A DNA stretch of 64,000 nt from Alphaproteobacteria bacterium (GTDB lineage Bacteria; Pseudomonadota; Alphaproteobacteria; Micavibrionales; Micavibrionaceae): positions 248,001 through 312,000 of the forward strand of contig JAGRKE010000015.1 of NCBI GenBank assembly GCA_020442385.1. Direction: 5' to 3'. A model generated the notes under the pieces. The model was given only the letters and a program-made list of their open reading frames with translations. It was not told the origin of the DNA and ran no database searches. The translations under genes and the position numbers were made by a program. Below, piece by piece: positions 45,609 to 54,490 of the stretch (position 1 is its first letter; the number at the start of each line of letters is the position of its first letter).

Positions 45609-48088
45609 GCGGTTCTATCCTGATTACACGCCCGCAAAATCAGGCTGAGGCTTTTGCAAAAAGCGTGCATGCGCTGGGGCTTGAGACGCTGATTGCGCCG
45701 ATGATATCTGTTGAGCCTGTGGCTTTTGAAACGCCGGATTTAAATGATTTTCAGGCGCTTATTTTTACCAGTGCGCAGGGCGTAAAGTTTTTTACCGGTC
45801 AGGTGCGGCTGCGCGATATTGCGGTCTATGTGGTGGGGCCGCAAACCGAGCAGGCCGCCCTCGCCGCGGGCTTTGAAGAGGTTTATTCCGCCGATGGGGA
45901 TGCGGGCGATCTGGTTGATCTGATTGACAATGAAGCGCCGGATACGGCCCGCCCGTTCCTGTATGTGCGGGCAAAAGAAACGGCCAAGCCGCTGGAAGAA
46001 ATGCTGGAAAAGCGCGGATTTACCGTGGAAAGTCTAATTGCTTATGAGACGAAAAATACGGCAACATTGCCCGAAGAGATTGTCCAATCCCTGAAGGCTG
46101 GAGATATTCAGGCGGTTACTTTTTTCTCAAAGCGTACGGCAGAGAATTTTGTCAAAGCGGTTTCTGAGCGGGGGCTGGCGGACTCTTTTTCAACCATAAA
46201 AGCCTTGTGTCTTGGCGATAGCATGCTAGAGTACGTACGGCTTTTGAGATGGCAAGACACGTACGTTAGTGACAAGCCCGATCAAGAAAACATGCTGGCG
46301 TTGGTGGTGCGCGAATGCGGCCCAACGAAAACAGCCAAACAGGACAATCCCATGCAAGGGAACGACAAGGAGGACGCGATGAGCGCTGCAAATACATCCA
46401 AAGGACAATCTATTGATAACGCCTCAGAAGTGATTGAGCGCTTTGGCGGCATTCGTCCGATGGCCAAGAAAATTGATGTGGCTGTGACGACTGTGCAGGG
46501 CTGGAAAAAGCGTGACCGTATTCCGGCAGGCCGCCGCAAGATGATTTTGAACGCGGCGCAAGAGCACAGCATTGATTTAAGCGATTTGCTCAAAGGCGCG
46601 CCGCACATTTCGACTGAGAGCGAGAAATCTTCCGGCGGTCCGGCCAATGAAAACGCGCAAGCGACAGCCGCACCAACGCCTGGGAAAGCCGCGCCGTTCA
46701 GTACGCCTGAAACGCAGGCGAAAACAACGCCCGAGAGAACATTCGAGGCGGAGGTTGCAAAAGTTGAGCCTGTGAAGCCGAGTTCTGTGCCTCCGACCAG
46801 TGTGAGTTCTTTGAAGGCCGATCCGCGCGCATCGATCGACACACGCCTGCGTCAGACAGAGCGCAATGCAATTAAGAAGAGCACATGGATTAATTTTGCG
46901 CTTCTGATTGTGGGCCTGTTGGCCGTTGGCGCGTTCTTGCTGTTTGGCGGCAATGAAGAGCGTATGGACGATATGCGTCTGGGTGAGCTGGAAGAAAATG
47001 TTGATCAGCTGCGCGGCGATGTCGATGCGGTGAAGGAAGATCAATCCTTCCTGACCACAATGATCCCGCAGGACCTTGATCAGCGCATCCAGCGTATTCA
47101 AGATCAAGCCAGTGAAGCGCAGCAAAAAGTGAATCAAGCGATTGCAACCGCCGGTGCGATTTCCAATGATGTTCTTGGTCCTGATGGCGGTACATTCGAA
47201 GAGCGCGCCGCAAAATTGCAGAATTATGCCGCGGCCTCGCCGCAGGTTCATGCGCTGCTGGAGCGCTTTAGCGAGATGAGCGCGTCGATGCCCGGTCAGG
47301 AACAGCTTGATCAGGCGATTGCGCAGCTTAACAATGCATTGGCCGGAAGCGGTGCAGGACTAGAGCTGGAAGAGGCTTTGGACAGCGCGCGTCAATCCGC
47401 GCCCGCGGTTGGTGAGGCTTTTGAGAATGTGCCAAAAGATGAGCTGAAGGCGGCCGCCTTGCTGCTGGGTATGACCCAGCTGCGCAGCGCGCTAAACCGT
47501 GATAATGAGAATTTCACAGAAGATTTGCAGTTGATGAAAAATCTGGTGAGTTCAGGCGAGGCGACGCCGGAAAATGATGCCTTGCTGGCGGCGCTGGATA
47601 AGTTGGCCCCGCGTGCGCAGGAGGGGGTTTTAACACCCGCCGGCCTGACCGATGAGTTCAGAACCATCGCCGGAGAAGCGGTTGTGGAATCGCTTAAGGG
47701 GGAAGATGTCTCATTGAGCGATAAGGTAACAGCGCGCTTTAGCGAATTGCTGCAGGTCGAAAAAGACGGCGAGCTGGTGAACGGCACACCGACGCAAGAG
47801 ACACTCAGCCGCGCGGAAAACATGCTGGAGAGCGGTGACATTGCCGGAGCGATTGCTGCGGTGGAAACGCTCGATGGTGATGCGGCGCTGGTTGCGCAGC
47901 CCTGGTTGGATGAGGCGCGCACCACATTGCTGGCCGAGAGTTTGAAAAACTTCCTGCAGGGCGGATTAAGCTCGGCGGCGCAGGGCGGCGAGTTAATCCC
48001 TGCTCAATCCAAATTTGTCCATGATCCTGAATCCGGCATCAGCATTCTGGTGCCCGGCAAGGGGCTTGGCAGTGATGCGTATCAATAG
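45605..48088 (+). CDS. hemD: HemD fused in frame to an HTH plus mitofilin-like membrane protein
   Basis: The 827-residue frame has two parts. Residues 1 to about 235 are uroporphyrinogen-III synthase (ILITRPQNQAEAFAKSVHALG; FFSKRTAENFVKAV), which closes and inverts ring D of the tetrapyrrole. After a linker, residues 275-325 form a small helix-turn-helix (FGGIRPMAKKIDVAVTTVQGWKKRDRIP). A low-complexity segment, a membrane helix (WINFALLIVGLLAVGAFLLF near 430), a coiled coil and a mitofilin/HemX-like helical domain follow. In most alphaproteobacteria these are separate genes. An internal ATG at 46379 with a perfect AAGGAGG could make the second part separately. Confidence 0.85.
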   Translation: MSGSILITRPQNQAEAFAKSVHALGLETLIAPMISVEPVAFETPDLNDFQALIFTSAQGVKFFTGQVRLRDIAVYVVGPQTEQAALAAGFEEVYSADGDAGDLVDLIDNEAPDTARPFLYVRAKETAKPLEEMLEKRGFTVESLIAYETKNTATLPEEIVQSLKAGDIQAVTFFSKRTAENFVKAVSERGLADSFSTIKALCLGDSMLEYVRLLRWQDTYVSDKPDQENMLALVVRECGPTKTAKQDNPMQGNDKEDAMSAANTSKGQSIDNASEVIERFGGIRPMAKKIDVAVTTVQGWKKRDRIPAGRRKMILNAAQEHSIDLSDLLKGAPHISTESEKSSGGPANENAQATAAPTPGKAAPFSTPETQAKTTPERTFEAEVAKVEPVKPSSVPPTSVSSLKADPRASIDTRLRQTERNAIKKSTWINFALLIVGLLAVGAFLLFGGNEERMDDMRLGELEENVDQLRGDVDAVKEDQSFLTTMIPQDLDQRIQRIQDQASEAQQKVNQAIATAGAISNDVLGPDGGTFEERAAKLQNYAAASPQVHALLERFSEMSASMPGQEQLDQAIAQLNNALAGSGAGLELEEALDSARQSAPAVGEAFENVPKDELKAAALLLGMTQLRSALNRDNENFTEDLQLMKNLVSSGEATPENDALLAALDKLAPRAQEGVLTPAGLTDEFRTIAGEAVVESLKGEDVSLSDKVTARFSELLQVEKDGELVNGTPTQETLSRAENMLESGDIAGAIAAVETLDGDAALVAQPWLDEARTTLLAESLKNFLQGGLSSAAQGGELIPAQSKFVHDPESGISILVPGKGLGSDAYQ
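46367..46381 (+). promoter_or_regulatory. Internal ribosome-binding site and ATG within the hemD fusion
   Basis: AAGGAGG (46367-46373) stands five bases before ATG 46379-46381, in frame at residue 259 of the fused protein, exactly at the boundary between HemD and the HTH/mitofilin-like part. It is a stronger site than that of hemD itself. Confidence 0.6.
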
Positions 48089-48121
48089 GGGATATTTAAC
48101 CTTCATATAAGGGCGCGAGAA

Positions 48122-49489
48122 ATGCTTAAAGCCTTGTGGTTTATGATCAGAGTCAGCGTGCTTGTCGCGCTGGTCGTCTGGATCGGCCAGCGCCCCGGCT
48201 TTGTGCGTGTTGAATGGTTGGATTATACCTTCACGGTGCATGTCGGGCTGTTTTTGCTCTGCGCGCTTGGTGTCATCTTAACAGCGATCTTTGTCTATAA
48301 CATCATTACGGCCTTTGTGAAGTTTCCCTCAAGCTACCGCCGCTACCGTGAGGTGCGCAATCAGGAAAAGGGCTATGAAGCGCTGACGATTGGCCTGACG
48401 GCTGTCGCAGCGGGCGATGCGAAAGAAGCGGTTAAGCAGGCCGCCCGCGCGGAAAAATTTCTTGAAGATGATACGGGGCTGCCGCTATTGCTGAAGGCGC
48501 AATCGGCGAGGCTGGACGGGCGTGAAAGCGATGCGCTGAAAAATTTTGCTGCACTTTTAGAAGATAAAAACGCAGCATTTTTAGGGGTGCGCGGTTTGCT
48601 GCAGGCGGCCATGGACCGCGAGGATTACGAGAAGGCGCTGGAGCTGGCGACTCATGCTTTTACGCTGCATTCACGCCAGCCGTGGATCGCGCGGCTTGTC
48701 TATGATTTGCATGTGCGCCTGCGTCATTGGAACAGGGCGCTGGATATGCTCTACCGCGTTGAGAAATTAAAAGCGATGAGCGTGGAGGATGCGCGCGCCG
48801 ACCGCGTGGCGATCATGACTGCGCAGGCCGATGAGGAAACCGAGGCTAAAGATGCGCAAGGTATTTTGCAGCAGGCGGTAAAGATTGATCCGGCTTTTGT
48901 ACCGGCGGTGACGCGTTTGGCGCGCCTTTATCTGGGCGCGGGAAAGCGCAGCAAAGCGGTTTCGCTGGTTAAAAAAGCATGGGTAAAAAACCCGCATCCG
49001 GCGCTGGAGGGCGTATGGGCGTTGCTGCTCTCTCCGAAAAAAGCCGGACAGCCTATGGCGCGGATGCGCTGGGCGGAGGAGCTTTTGAAGGTGCGCGAAG
49101 ATGCCGCCGCCGGACAGTTGGCCGCCGGGCGCATTGCGATGGATGAGAAGTTATGGGGTGAGGCGCGCGCCCATTTGCTGCGCGCGGAAGAGCTTGAGCC
49201 CGCGCAGAGCGTTTATGAGGCGCTGGCCGATCTGGAGGAGCGCTCCGGGCAGGGGCAGGCGGCTGTGAAGGCGTGGCAGGAACAGGCGCGCAATGCTGCG
49301 CCGGATTATGCCTGGATGTGTGCACAAACCGGCCGCCTTTACCGCGAGTGGATGGTGATCGCGCCGCCACATGATGCGTTTAATACGATTGAGTGGATGC
49401 AGCCGCAAACTTATGCTGCGCTGGGCGCGCCTGCGGATCTGGCGGCCAATGATGTGACGGCCGTTTTGGACACACCCAAAGAAATTTAA
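48122..49489 (+). CDS. hemY: HemY-like TPR membrane protein
   Basis: The 455-residue protein has two N-terminal membrane helices (LWFMIRVSVLVALVVWI and VGLFLLCALGVILTAIFVYNI) with the HemY_N signature GFVRVEWLDYTFTVHVG between them. TPR-type repeats follow (QAARAEKFLEDDTGLPLLLKAQSARL; ARLYLGAGKRSKAVSLVKKAW). This HemY is the one found after hemC-hemD in proteobacteria, thought to assist late haem synthesis or its membrane organisation. It is not protoporphyrinogen oxidase. It lies 33 bases after the mitofilin-like frame. Confidence 0.9.
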   Translation: MLKALWFMIRVSVLVALVVWIGQRPGFVRVEWLDYTFTVHVGLFLLCALGVILTAIFVYNIITAFVKFPSSYRRYREVRNQEKGYEALTIGLTAVAAGDAKEAVKQAARAEKFLEDDTGLPLLLKAQSARLDGRESDALKNFAALLEDKNAAFLGVRGLLQAAMDREDYEKALELATHAFTLHSRQPWIARLVYDLHVRLRHWNRALDMLYRVEKLKAMSVEDARADRVAIMTAQADEETEAKDAQGILQQAVKIDPAFVPAVTRLARLYLGAGKRSKAVSLVKKAWVKNPHPALEGVWALLLSPKKAGQPMARMRWAEELLKVREDAAAGQLAAGRIAMDEKLWGEARAHLLRAEELEPAQSVYEALADLEERSGQGQAAVKAWQEQARNAAPDYAWMCAQTGRLYREWMVIAPPHDAFNTIEWMQPQTYAALGAPADLAANDVTAVLDTPKEI

Positions 49490-49492
49490 AAA

Positions 49493-50278
49493 TTAGAAAC
49501 GAATGCGCCCGGTGCGCAGCAAATGATATAGGCCCGCCCCAGCGACAAACCCGCCAACATGGGCTTGCCAGGCGGTGTCTTCTCCGCTCAAAAACCCGAC
49601 GACAAGCATGAAAAGTAGCCAAAAGCCGAGTATGGGCCACGGTCCGCGCTTGCCAATTGCGCCCATCTGACCGCGTTCACCGAGCATCAAAATTGCTGCA
49701 GCAAAAAAGCCGCTAATTCCACCCGAAGCGCCGATCACGGGCGCGGTTGAAAACGGATTAAGCGCGAGATGTAACCCCGCGCCCAAAATGGCGCAGGCAA
49801 AGAAAAATATGACTGTCGTGCGCGTGCTGTAGCTGCGTTCAAAGAGGATGCCCATGGCCATCGCCATCACGGTGTTAAACACCAGATGCATCCAGCTGCC
49901 GTGAATAAACACATATGAGATGAAGTTCAGCGGCGCGTACCATGGCATAGGGCCGAAGACCCCGGTGAAACGCCCCGGCACAAAGCCGAGATAGAAAAAG
50001 GCTTCGTGGCGCGCCGGATAGCCGAGGAATAAGAAGACCGGGATATGCACCAGCAAAAACGCCGCGATGAGGAATTTTACGAAGGGCGTGATTTTAGAAA
50101 GATTCATAAACGGCACATCATTGGCCGCGCGCTTGATTCGGGCGTTTTTTAAGGCGCGTTTTTCCGCCTCGCGTTCCTCGCGGGCCATGCGGTCGCGCTC
50201 CGCCAATGTCGGGAAGCGAACGATTTTCTCTTCGTCCGCGCCGCTCCCATTGCTCTTGCCGTTTTTCTTCTCTGTCAT
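49493..50278 (-). CDS. Rhomboid-family intramembrane serine protease
   Basis: About 261 residues from the ATG at 50278. A charged cytoplasmic N-terminus (MTEKKNGKSNGSG... EREAEKRALKNARIKRA) precedes six membrane helices. The catalytic Ser is in IGASGGISGFFAA and the partner His in WQAHVGGFVAGAGLYH; HGSWMHLVFN on helix two is the family oxyanion region. It cleaves membrane proteins within the bilayer; substrates are unknown. An upstream TTG start is unlikely because it lies inside the terminator of the preceding gene. Confidence 0.92.
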   Translation of the reverse strand: MTEKKNGKSNGSGADEEKIVRFPTLAERDRMAREEREAEKRALKNARIKRAANDVPFMNLSKITPFVKFLIAAFLLVHIPVFLFLGYPARHEAFFYLGFVPGRFTGVFGPMPWYAPLNFISYVFIHGSWMHLVFNTVMAMAMGILFERSYSTRTTVIFFFACAILGAGLHLALNPFSTAPVIGASGGISGFFAAAILMLGERGQMGAIGKRGPWPILGFWLLFMLVVGFLSGEDTAWQAHVGGFVAGAGLYHLLRTGRIRF

Positions 50279-50295
50279 GGGGATGACTTTGATAC

Positions 50296-50330
50296 AAAAA
50301 ACCGCAAAACTCAATGAGCAATGCGGTTTT
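50296..50330 (-). terminator. Terminator of the gene at 50368-51036
   Basis: A perfect 9-bp stem AAAACCGCA / TGCGGTTTT with a 15-base loop, followed by a T run on the minus strand (A run at 50296-50301). Confidence 0.8.
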
Positions 50331-50367
50331 GTAGTTTCCTATTGGAGTAGGTTTTTAAAACTGATGT

Positions 50368-51036
50368 CTAGGCCGGACCTACCGATCGCGTGAAGCCGAT
50401 ATCGGCGTTCTTTTCGCGGTCATATTTGTAGGTCGCCTTCTCATCGCCGGTCGGCTTCATGAAGCTTGGCGGCGTGTATTTGGTTACGAACTTACCGGCA
50501 GAAGCCAGAAGCTCGGTTGCGGCAATTTTGCCGTGTTCGATTTGCGTGGTCAGCTTTTCCATGACATTGGCATACGCTTCGGCGGTGATTTCTTTGCCCA
50601 TCACAACCATCTCAACGATTTTACCAAGATCAGGGACTTTGCCCTGCATCACATCACCGAAGGCCGAGGCCATGGTTGATTTCATATCATCGAGTGATTT
50701 TTTTGGGCTTTTGCTGCCGGAGCCGCCTTTGCCCTTGGATGTTTCGCCGTCTTCATCTTCGGCGTGCTCGTCGTTGTCATTCACAATTTCGATATCGACA
50801 TAGGTCGGCGCCTGAAAACAAACCGGGTAATATTTCAAATCTTTCGGCTCAAGGGAGCGCCCGGACAGGCCGGCCTTCACCTCGATGCGAATTTTGTCGG
50901 GATCGCGCCAATCCAGAACCACACAATGGCTTTTGAATTCGCCGGTCTGGCGGCACGCTTTTACAAGACGTTTACCGGGGTAAAACTCCTCGGTGATTTC
51001 GGCTTGTTCTAGAAATTCTTTAATATTCAGTTGCAT
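50368..51036 (-). CDS. Hypothetical protein, 222 residues, acidic linker
   Basis: The N-terminal domain (MQLNIKEFLEQAEITEEFYPG..., to about residue 85, with VVLDWRDPDKIRIEVKAG) looks like a compact beta fold. A strongly acidic then Gly/Ser/Lys-rich linker (NDNDEHAEDEDGE, KGKGGSGSKSPKK) leads to a helical C-terminal half. There is no signal peptide or membrane segment. I do not recognise it. It has its own terminator and is not clearly in an operon. Confidence 0.6.
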   Translation of the reverse strand: MQLNIKEFLEQAEITEEFYPGKRLVKACRQTGEFKSHCVVLDWRDPDKIRIEVKAGLSGRSLEPKDLKYYPVCFQAPTYVDIEIVNDNDEHAEDEDGETSKGKGGSGSKSPKKSLDDMKSTMASAFGDVMQGKVPDLGKIVEMVVMGKEITAEAYANVMEKLTTQIEHGKIAATELLASAGKFVTKYTPPSFMKPTGDEKATYKYDREKNADIGFTRSVGPA

Positions 51037-51191
51037 CAGTTACCACTCCTCTGGGTCTTATTACTCTGCCGTTTTCTTTCCGTCTTTGCCGCTTCTGGGC
51101 GGTCTCTTGTGTGCGGAAAGTAAGCTTATAATCGCCCGAAAAGCTTAAAAAAGCCTTAAAGGGGCGAAACTCTTTTTGAATTATCCATTTT

Positions 51192-51221
51192 TTGCTGTTT
51201 TGCCTTAGTTTCTGTTATACT
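51192..51221 (+). promoter_or_regulatory. Possible promoter of the gene at 51254
   Basis: TTGCTG (51192-51197) and TATACT (51216-51221) are 18 bases apart, followed by GGAGGAG before the coding start. Confidence 0.5.
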
Positions 51222-51253
51222 GGAGGAGTGGGGTTTTAGCGGCTAGTGAGACA

Positions 51254-51712
51254 ATGATTCGCATTATATTTCTGATACTTACCGGGGTTTTTCTTGTGGC
51301 GGGCAGTGCGCAAAATACCGCACAGGCGCAAAATATTTTTCTCACACCCAACAAAAGCCAAAAGGCGGATACCGACGAATCCTCTTCGAATAAGCTGCCG
51401 TTCTTTGTTGTACCGCAAAATCGCGATGTGAAAAGCAAGGCGGCAAAGGTCGCGCGCGCGCCGCGTGAGAAAATCCAGCTGAGGCCGTTGGAGACCAATA
51501 TTAGGACCAAAGATTTTGAAATTTTTAATCAGCTTGGCTCTTTAGATTTGAATTTATTGCAGGCTGGCGCACGGCCGCCGCAAACCCAGCAGGAATTAAT
51601 GCAGGTTGCCGCAGCGCTGAATATGCCGCTGGTCAGCGATGTCTTGGCGATGAAAAAGATGCTGGAGCAAGGGGCTTTAACTGAGGTTGCCCGCGTTTTG
51701 AACAGCCGTTAA
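51254..51712 (+). CDS. Small secreted protein of unknown function
   Basis: The 152-residue protein has a signal peptide (MIRIIFLILTGVFLVAGSAQNTAQA), then a basic, unstructured region (KSKAAKVARAPREKIQLRP). A C-terminal helical part (QQELMQVAAALNMPLVSDVLAMKKMLEQG) follows. It lies just before the polysaccharide genes on the same strand, with 81 bases to the next start, and may be co-transcribed. No family recognised. Confidence 0.6.
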   Translation: MIRIIFLILTGVFLVAGSAQNTAQAQNIFLTPNKSQKADTDESSSNKLPFFVVPQNRDVKSKAAKVARAPREKIQLRPLETNIRTKDFEIFNQLGSLDLNLLQAGARPPQTQQELMQVAAALNMPLVSDVLAMKKMLEQGALTEVARVLNSR

Positions 51713-51793
51713 TTTCTTCAATCATCACAGAATTTTAAGCGCTGAACGCCCTGATCTCTTTGGGGTGGTTTTTATTCGTGCTAGGCATGAGTA

Positions 51794-53020
51794 ATGGATG
51801 CGTTTCTTTCACATTTAAAGACACTCTATTTACGCGTGGTGGCTTTGTTTTGCGCGATTGGTGTTTACGCCCTGTTTGGGTCGCCCACGCCGAATAATCC
51901 CGGCTGGGCGGAAGCTTTGATCGGGCTTGGCTTGGTCCTCGCGGTTGGTTTTTCGGGTGCGTGGAGCGCGCTTAAAGCTGATATGCGCGCACCGCTCTGG
52001 CAGGGTGCGGGCAGTTTGTTGCTGATCTTCGGGGTGACGATGCCGCTGCTCAAAGGCGTTTTGGTCGGGCATGAGGTGGCGATGATCCTGCGCGATATTA
52101 TCCCGTTTTTGTTTTTGCTGTTGCCTGTGTTTCTGGCGCCGCTGATGCGTGTGCAGCTTGATTTTATAAAGAAGGCGGTGATTGCGGTTGTCCTGCTGGG
52201 CGTAATTTTCAGCCTGCGCGCCCTGAGCGAGCAAGCCGGGCAGTTTATAACGCTGATTAGCCTAATCCCGGCGAGCGAAGAACTGACCTATTTTGCCAAT
52301 GCGCCAACGGTTTTATTTGCTGCGCTGTTTTTGATCGGCAGCGCCGGATTGATGGTTCTCGAGGCGCTTAATCCGGCGCGTTTGCTGCGCATCGCGGGCT
52401 TTGTTCTTTTGGCGGGCATTGTCGTGATTCCGATTGTGCTCACGCAGCAGCGCGCTTCGCTGGGCTATCTGGTTTTGTATGTTGGTATTCTGGGCGGAAT
52501 TGGTTTAACGCGCGCCCCCTACAGGGCGCTGACTGCTCTGGCGGTTTTGGCGCTGTGCGCCCTTCCGCTATACGGGGCTTTGATGGATGTCGCCGCCGCG
52601 CTGGCGCAAAAGACCGCGCTGGTCGGGATTAATATGCGCTACGCGGAGCTGAACGCGGTTTGGCGCGCGATTTCGGGTGGTCTGTTTGATCTTTTATTCG
52701 GCACGGGCTGGGGCGGCAGTTTTCATTCTCCGGCGGTGGGCGAGCTGGAGGTGAATTTTACGCATAGCTTGCTCAGCTCGGCGCTGCTCAAGACGGGTTT
52801 GTGCGGGGCGGCGCTGACGGGCGTTTATATTTTGGGGCTGACGCAGATTTTATGGGCGCAGCTGAAACTCCGCCCTGTGCTTGCGCTGGCGCTGGCCGGA
52901 CCGCTGGTGATTGATGTGTTTTTATATGCCAGCTTTAAATCGCTGGATTTCGGACTCATCTTGCTGCTGATTGCCGGGCTGGGAGTTAGTCACCAAAAAT
53001 CTGAAGCGATGCGTGCGTAA
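51794..53020 (+). CDS. O-antigen ligase/polymerase-like membrane protein
   Basis: The 408-residue protein has about eleven membrane helices. A large loop near residues 285-320 (NMRYAELNAVWRAISGGLFDLLFGTGWGGSFHSP) matches the Wzy/WaaL pattern, where a periplasmic loop with Arg and a G-x-G-x-G segment handles the lipid-linked glycan. It would polymerise or ligate repeat units in the periplasm. Polymerase and ligase cannot be told apart by sequence. It opens the polysaccharide gene set that continues to 56.2 kb. Confidence 0.8.
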   Translation: MDAFLSHLKTLYLRVVALFCAIGVYALFGSPTPNNPGWAEALIGLGLVLAVGFSGAWSALKADMRAPLWQGAGSLLLIFGVTMPLLKGVLVGHEVAMILRDIIPFLFLLLPVFLAPLMRVQLDFIKKAVIAVVLLGVIFSLRALSEQAGQFITLISLIPASEELTYFANAPTVLFAALFLIGSAGLMVLEALNPARLLRIAGFVLLAGIVVIPIVLTQQRASLGYLVLYVGILGGIGLTRAPYRALTALAVLALCALPLYGALMDVAAALAQKTALVGINMRYAELNAVWRAISGGLFDLLFGTGWGGSFHSPAVGELEVNFTHSLLSSALLKTGLCGAALTGVYILGLTQILWAQLKLRPVLALALAGPLVIDVFLYASFKSLDFGLILLLIAGLGVSHQKSEAMRA

Positions 53021-53114
53021 AAGTTGCAATCAGCCCGTGTGCACGCTACGACTATAAACACAGCAAATAAATATATGAGTAACCTCTTAAACGAGAAGGT
53101 CAAAAACCCGATCA

Positions 53115-54488
53115 ATGCGCAGGCCATCTGTCACATTCATCAACCGTGTATACGCCCCCGGACGCGGCGCAACGGGACGCGTCCTGCGCGATCTTGCGCG
53201 ATCGTTCGCCAAGCAAGGCTGGCAGGTCAGCGTTATTACAACCGGGCCGAAAGCGGGCATCGAGCATGATGGCGGCGTGCGGGTTATTCGCCTGAAAGGT
53301 CCGGCCAAGCCGCGCAATGCGCTGTCTTACGGCTGGGTGTGGTTGAAACTGTTTGTGGCTGCGCTGCGCCAGCGCGCGCCGGATTTGCTGGTGACGCAAA
53401 GCGATCCACCTTTGCTGGCGGTTCTTGGCCACTGGGTCAGCCGCATTAAGAAAAGCCGCCATATTCATTGGTGTCATGATATCTATCCCGATCTGTTCCC
53501 GGTTTTAGGATTTAAATTCCCGGCCTTTGTCCGCGCGCGCATGGATGCGATGAGCAAGGCCGCACTGGAGAAGGCCGATAAGGTGATCGTGATTGGTCGC
53601 TGCATGGCCAATGCTCTGACTGATAGCGGGCTGGATGCCAAGAGCATTACCATCATTCCCAACTGGCCGGATTTGGCGCTGTGTAAAACGGCGGCGCAAG
53701 AGGCTACGGCGGATGCGGCTGCGCGCGGTTTGCCGCCGGAAAAGCGCTGGTATAGCGGCGCAAAACCGTTCGAAGAACAGATTAAAGACCAGCCGAAATT
53801 CCGCGTGCTGTATGCGGGCAATATCGGGCTGGCGCACCCGGTTGATACGATTTTGGATGCTGCGGAAATTCTCAATACTGAAAACCCGGAAATCGAATTT
53901 GTGTTTGTCGGTGACGGTCCGCGCTTTGATACGCTGGCGCGCGAGCGCACACAACGCGGCCTGACCAATATTCGCCTAATGCCCTATCAACCGCAAAAAC
54001 ATCTGCGCAGCGTGATGGAAAGCGGGGATTTGCATCTGGTGAGCTTAAAGGAAGAGGCGGCCGGGCTGGCTGTGCCTTCGAAAATTTATGCGGCCTTCGC
54101 GGCGCAGCGCCCCTGCCTGTTTGTTGGGCCGCACGATTGCGAGGCGGCCGATGTTATCCGTGATTTTAAGGCAGGTGCGGTTGTGTCGCAGAATGATGCA
54201 CAAGCGTTGGCAGCGCAGATTAAACATTACCGCTATAGCGGCGATGATTGGTTCGCGGCGCAAAAGGGCGCGGCCGAGGCTGGCGCGGTTTTTACCCCGG
54301 CGCAGGCGATTAGCGCGTGGATAGACCGGGCTTGGGCGGTTATAAAGCCGGACGCGAAGGCGCATGATTTTGGCCGCCCGAAACGCCGCACGCGCCGCGG
54401 AAAGGCCAAGGCCGAGACACAAGGCGCTACCAAGCTGCAGGAAAGCGCTCCGGCGCAAAACTATGAACGGGAAAAAGAGGTTGCGTAA
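53115..54488 (+). CDS. GT4-family glycosyltransferase (WcaI-like)
   Basis: The 457-residue GT-B enzyme begins VTFINRVYAPGRGATGRVLRDLARSFAKQGWQVSVITTGP. The donor-binding C-terminal domain includes RVLYAGNIGLAHPVDTILDAAEIL, FVFVGDGPRF and the E-x7-E-type region SLKEEAAGLAVPSKIYAAFA. It resembles WcaI/WbuB-type enzymes of capsule and O-antigen synthesis. A basic 50-residue tail (GRPKRRTRRGKAKAE) is unusual. It is two bases before the Wzz-like gene, so they are coupled. Confidence 0.88.
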   Translation: MRRPSVTFINRVYAPGRGATGRVLRDLARSFAKQGWQVSVITTGPKAGIEHDGGVRVIRLKGPAKPRNALSYGWVWLKLFVAALRQRAPDLLVTQSDPPLLAVLGHWVSRIKKSRHIHWCHDIYPDLFPVLGFKFPAFVRARMDAMSKAALEKADKVIVIGRCMANALTDSGLDAKSITIIPNWPDLALCKTAAQEATADAAARGLPPEKRWYSGAKPFEEQIKDQPKFRVLYAGNIGLAHPVDTILDAAEILNTENPEIEFVFVGDGPRFDTLARERTQRGLTNIRLMPYQPQKHLRSVMESGDLHLVSLKEEAAGLAVPSKIYAAFAAQRPCLFVGPHDCEAADVIRDFKAGAVVSQNDAQALAAQIKHYRYSGDDWFAAQKGAAEAGAVFTPAQAISAWIDRAWAVIKPDAKAHDFGRPKRRTRRGKAKAETQGATKLQESAPAQNYEREKEVA

Positions 54489-54490
54489 AA

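Noticed and set aside
45605..48088. A frameshift or missed stop that falsely joins hemD to the next gene
   Set aside because: The frame is open throughout and the linker codes a plausible flexible segment; resequencing would be needed to exclude a missed stop, so I kept the fusion and flagged the internal start.
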